DNA from: Coleofasciculus sp. S288 | Lineage (GTDB): Bacteria; Cyanobacteriota; Cyanobacteriia; Cyanobacteriales; Coleofasciculaceae | Direction of reading: 5' to 3' | DNA: 6,428 nucleotides | Assembly: GCA_020216575.1 (NCBI GenBank) | Contig: JAIUYC010000238.1 | Coordinates: 1 to 6,428, forward strand | Shown here: in pieces, positions 5,823-6,428 of the stretch | How positions within the stretch are numbered: the stretch's first letter is position 1 | Layout of the letters: every line of letters starts with the position of its first letter | Notes under the pieces: generated by a model | What the model saw: only the letters and a program-made list of their open reading frames with translations | Database searches by the model: none | Told to the model about the DNA's origin: nothing | Position numbers and translations under genes: made by a program

Positions 5823-6011
5823 TCAACTTTGTTTTTTGTAAAGCAGCTTCCCTTTCTCTAGGAGAGTAAACCCTTGGGTGGGGTCAGAACGCGATCGCTC
5901 TTTACCTTTAATGGCATGCCTATCTTCAGATAGATGAAAGACATTCCTTGATAATGCTAATTTCTGATAAGTCAGCATGAGTAGATAAGAGCATGAGAAC
6001 TCCAGCCGCAA
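5823..6011 (-). pseudogene. Possible prepilin/pseudopilin leader fragment
   Basis: In a 62-codon minus-strand frame, residues encoded at 5856-5909 read KGKERSRSDPTQ followed by GFTLLE. This is the form of a type IV prepilin leader: a short basic stretch, then G|FTL(L/I)E, where prepilin peptidase cuts after the glycine. A real prepilin continues with about 20 hydrophobic residues; here the frame continues KGKLLYKKQS and stops (TGA at 5823-5825). Neither of the other two minus-strand frames restores a hydrophobic helix. The upstream part (from a TTG at 6011) is not recognisable, and no ribosome binding site is evident near the leader. Either a gene was truncated just after the conserved glutamate, or this is coincidence. 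It occupies most of the 309-nt gap between the flanking genes, which otherwise holds nothing I can assign. Confidence 0.3.
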
Positions 6012-6056
6012 AATACTGGGGTTTTTATTTGGAAATAGTAAGATTTTTCTTAACTT

Positions 6057-6335
6057 TTGATTGGATTACCTCACCAAAGTTTACTAGCAGTCAGGAAAGT
6101 GAGCGAAAGTATTACCCTTGATGAGTGGAAAAAGTTTCACCCAGAGCAGTGGGTGAAGCTGTATGGGATTGTTTCTAATCACTGCGATTACATAATTACC
6201 TGCCAAGTTTACCAACTAGAGGTGGTGTTGGGTAGCGCACAACGGGGCTGGTGGGATGGGTATCTCTTAGAGCCTGTGGATGAGGAGGAACAGCCAATGA
6301 CAGTCGAAGAGGCGCTATCGAGATGTCATCTTTAA
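6057..6335 (+). CDS. Small hypothetical protein, unrecognised
   Basis: A 92-codon frame from TTG (6057) that I do not recognise. The product is acidic towards its C-terminus (EPVDEEEQPMTVEEALSR) and tryptophan-rich in the middle (DEWKKFHPEQWVKLYG and RGWWDGYLLEP). It has no signal peptide or transmembrane segment. The central part (IVSNHCDYIITCQVYQLEVVLG) alternates like beta strands, and two cysteines sit at SNHCDYIITC. An in-frame TAA at 6051-6053 blocks any upstream extension. A GTG at 6099, with AGG three bases before it, would give 78 residues starting MSESITLDEWKK; the spacing is short, so the start is unresolved. Coding is suggested by open length, residue composition and an intact frame, not by homology. 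Its neighbours give no clue to function. Confidence 0.5.
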   Translation: MIGLPHQSLLAVRKVSESITLDEWKKFHPEQWVKLYGIVSNHCDYIITCQVYQLEVVLGSAQRGWWDGYLLEPVDEEEQPMTVEEALSRCHL

Positions 6336-6390
6336 AAATCCTCTAAAAATTACTGATCTTCTATGCGATTACAAAACAAGCAGTACGACT

Positions 6391-6418
6391 AACGCTGATT
6401 TTCAGAAAGCGTTAGGAG
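6391..6418 (+). promoter_or_regulatory. Small inverted repeat and AGGAG near the right edge
   Basis: AACGCT (6391-6396) pairs with AGCGTT (6408-6413) around 11 bases, directly followed by AGGAG (6414-6418). The AGGAG could be the ribosome binding site of a gene starting beyond the window; no start codon is visible in the remaining ten bases. The hairpin could end the preceding small gene or cover the next leader. Confidence 0.25.
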
Positions 6419-6428
6419 AAAAGCCAGA

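Larger units (their letters stand above)
1840..5898. repeat. Six HIP1 octamers (GCGATCGC)
   Basis: The palindrome GCGATCGC occurs at 1840-1847 and 2084-2091 (in tatD), 3287-3294, 3808-3815 and 4135-4142 (in hisD), and 5891-5898 (in the prepilin-like fragment). Chance at even base composition would give about one per 65 kb. HIP1 is a known hallmark of many cyanobacterial genomes and supports the assignment of the source. None lies in the 1,123 bases of rpoB present, nor in rpsT. Confidence 0.95.

Noticed and set aside
1..6428. Defence, phage, CRISPR or mobile system
   Set aside because: No spaced identical repeats, cas, toxin-antitoxin, restriction or recombinase gene was seen; the genes are core housekeeping genes plus small unknown proteins.

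Overview
This is a segment of a cyanobacterial chromosome. Three things support that: the gene order rpsT-tatD-rpoB with hisD divergent from rpsT, which is a familiar cyanobacterial arrangement; RpoB, HisD and S20 sequences of cyanobacterial type; and six copies of the HIP1 octamer GCGATCGC in 6.4 kb. The genus cannot be named from the sequence alone. A mesophilic, HIP1-rich unicellular or filamentous lineage fits. I see no insertion sequence, CRISPR array, tRNA, rRNA or phage gene.

Left half, minus strand, read right to left. rpsT (ribosomal protein S20, GTG start) is followed after 264 nt by tatD (metal-dependent hydrolase/nuclease). After a further 491 nt comes the 5' part of rpoB (RNA polymerase beta subunit, first 374 residues, cut by the window edge just at the start of rifampicin cluster I). 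The two gaps contain hairpins that could be terminators or processing sites, and rpoB has a strong Shine-Dalgarno sequence and probably its own promoter. This is an information-processing cluster, presumably continuing into rpoC1 and rpoC2 outside the window.

Right half. hisD (histidinol dehydrogenase, last step of histidine synthesis) runs on the plus strand, divergent from rpsT across about 200 nt. A 256-nt gap with three successive inverted repeats leads to a single-domain universal stress protein gene with a complete nucleotide-binding motif. Convergent to it on the minus strand is a small gene for a probable START/SRPBCC-fold protein of unknown role. Beyond it lies a 309-nt stretch whose minus strand reads as a prepilin-type leader (GFTLLE) that stops without the following membrane helix, probably a decayed or chance fragment. 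The last gene is a 92-codon plus-strand ORF that I do not recognise.

Most of the window is ordinary core genome. The points worth a second look are the structured region before the stress-protein gene, the isolated prepilin-like leader, the rpsT start site (GTG directly preceded by CTCCT, an anti-Shine-Dalgarno-like sequence), and the long imperfect stem-loop at the end of tatD. I found no convincing new multi-gene system.
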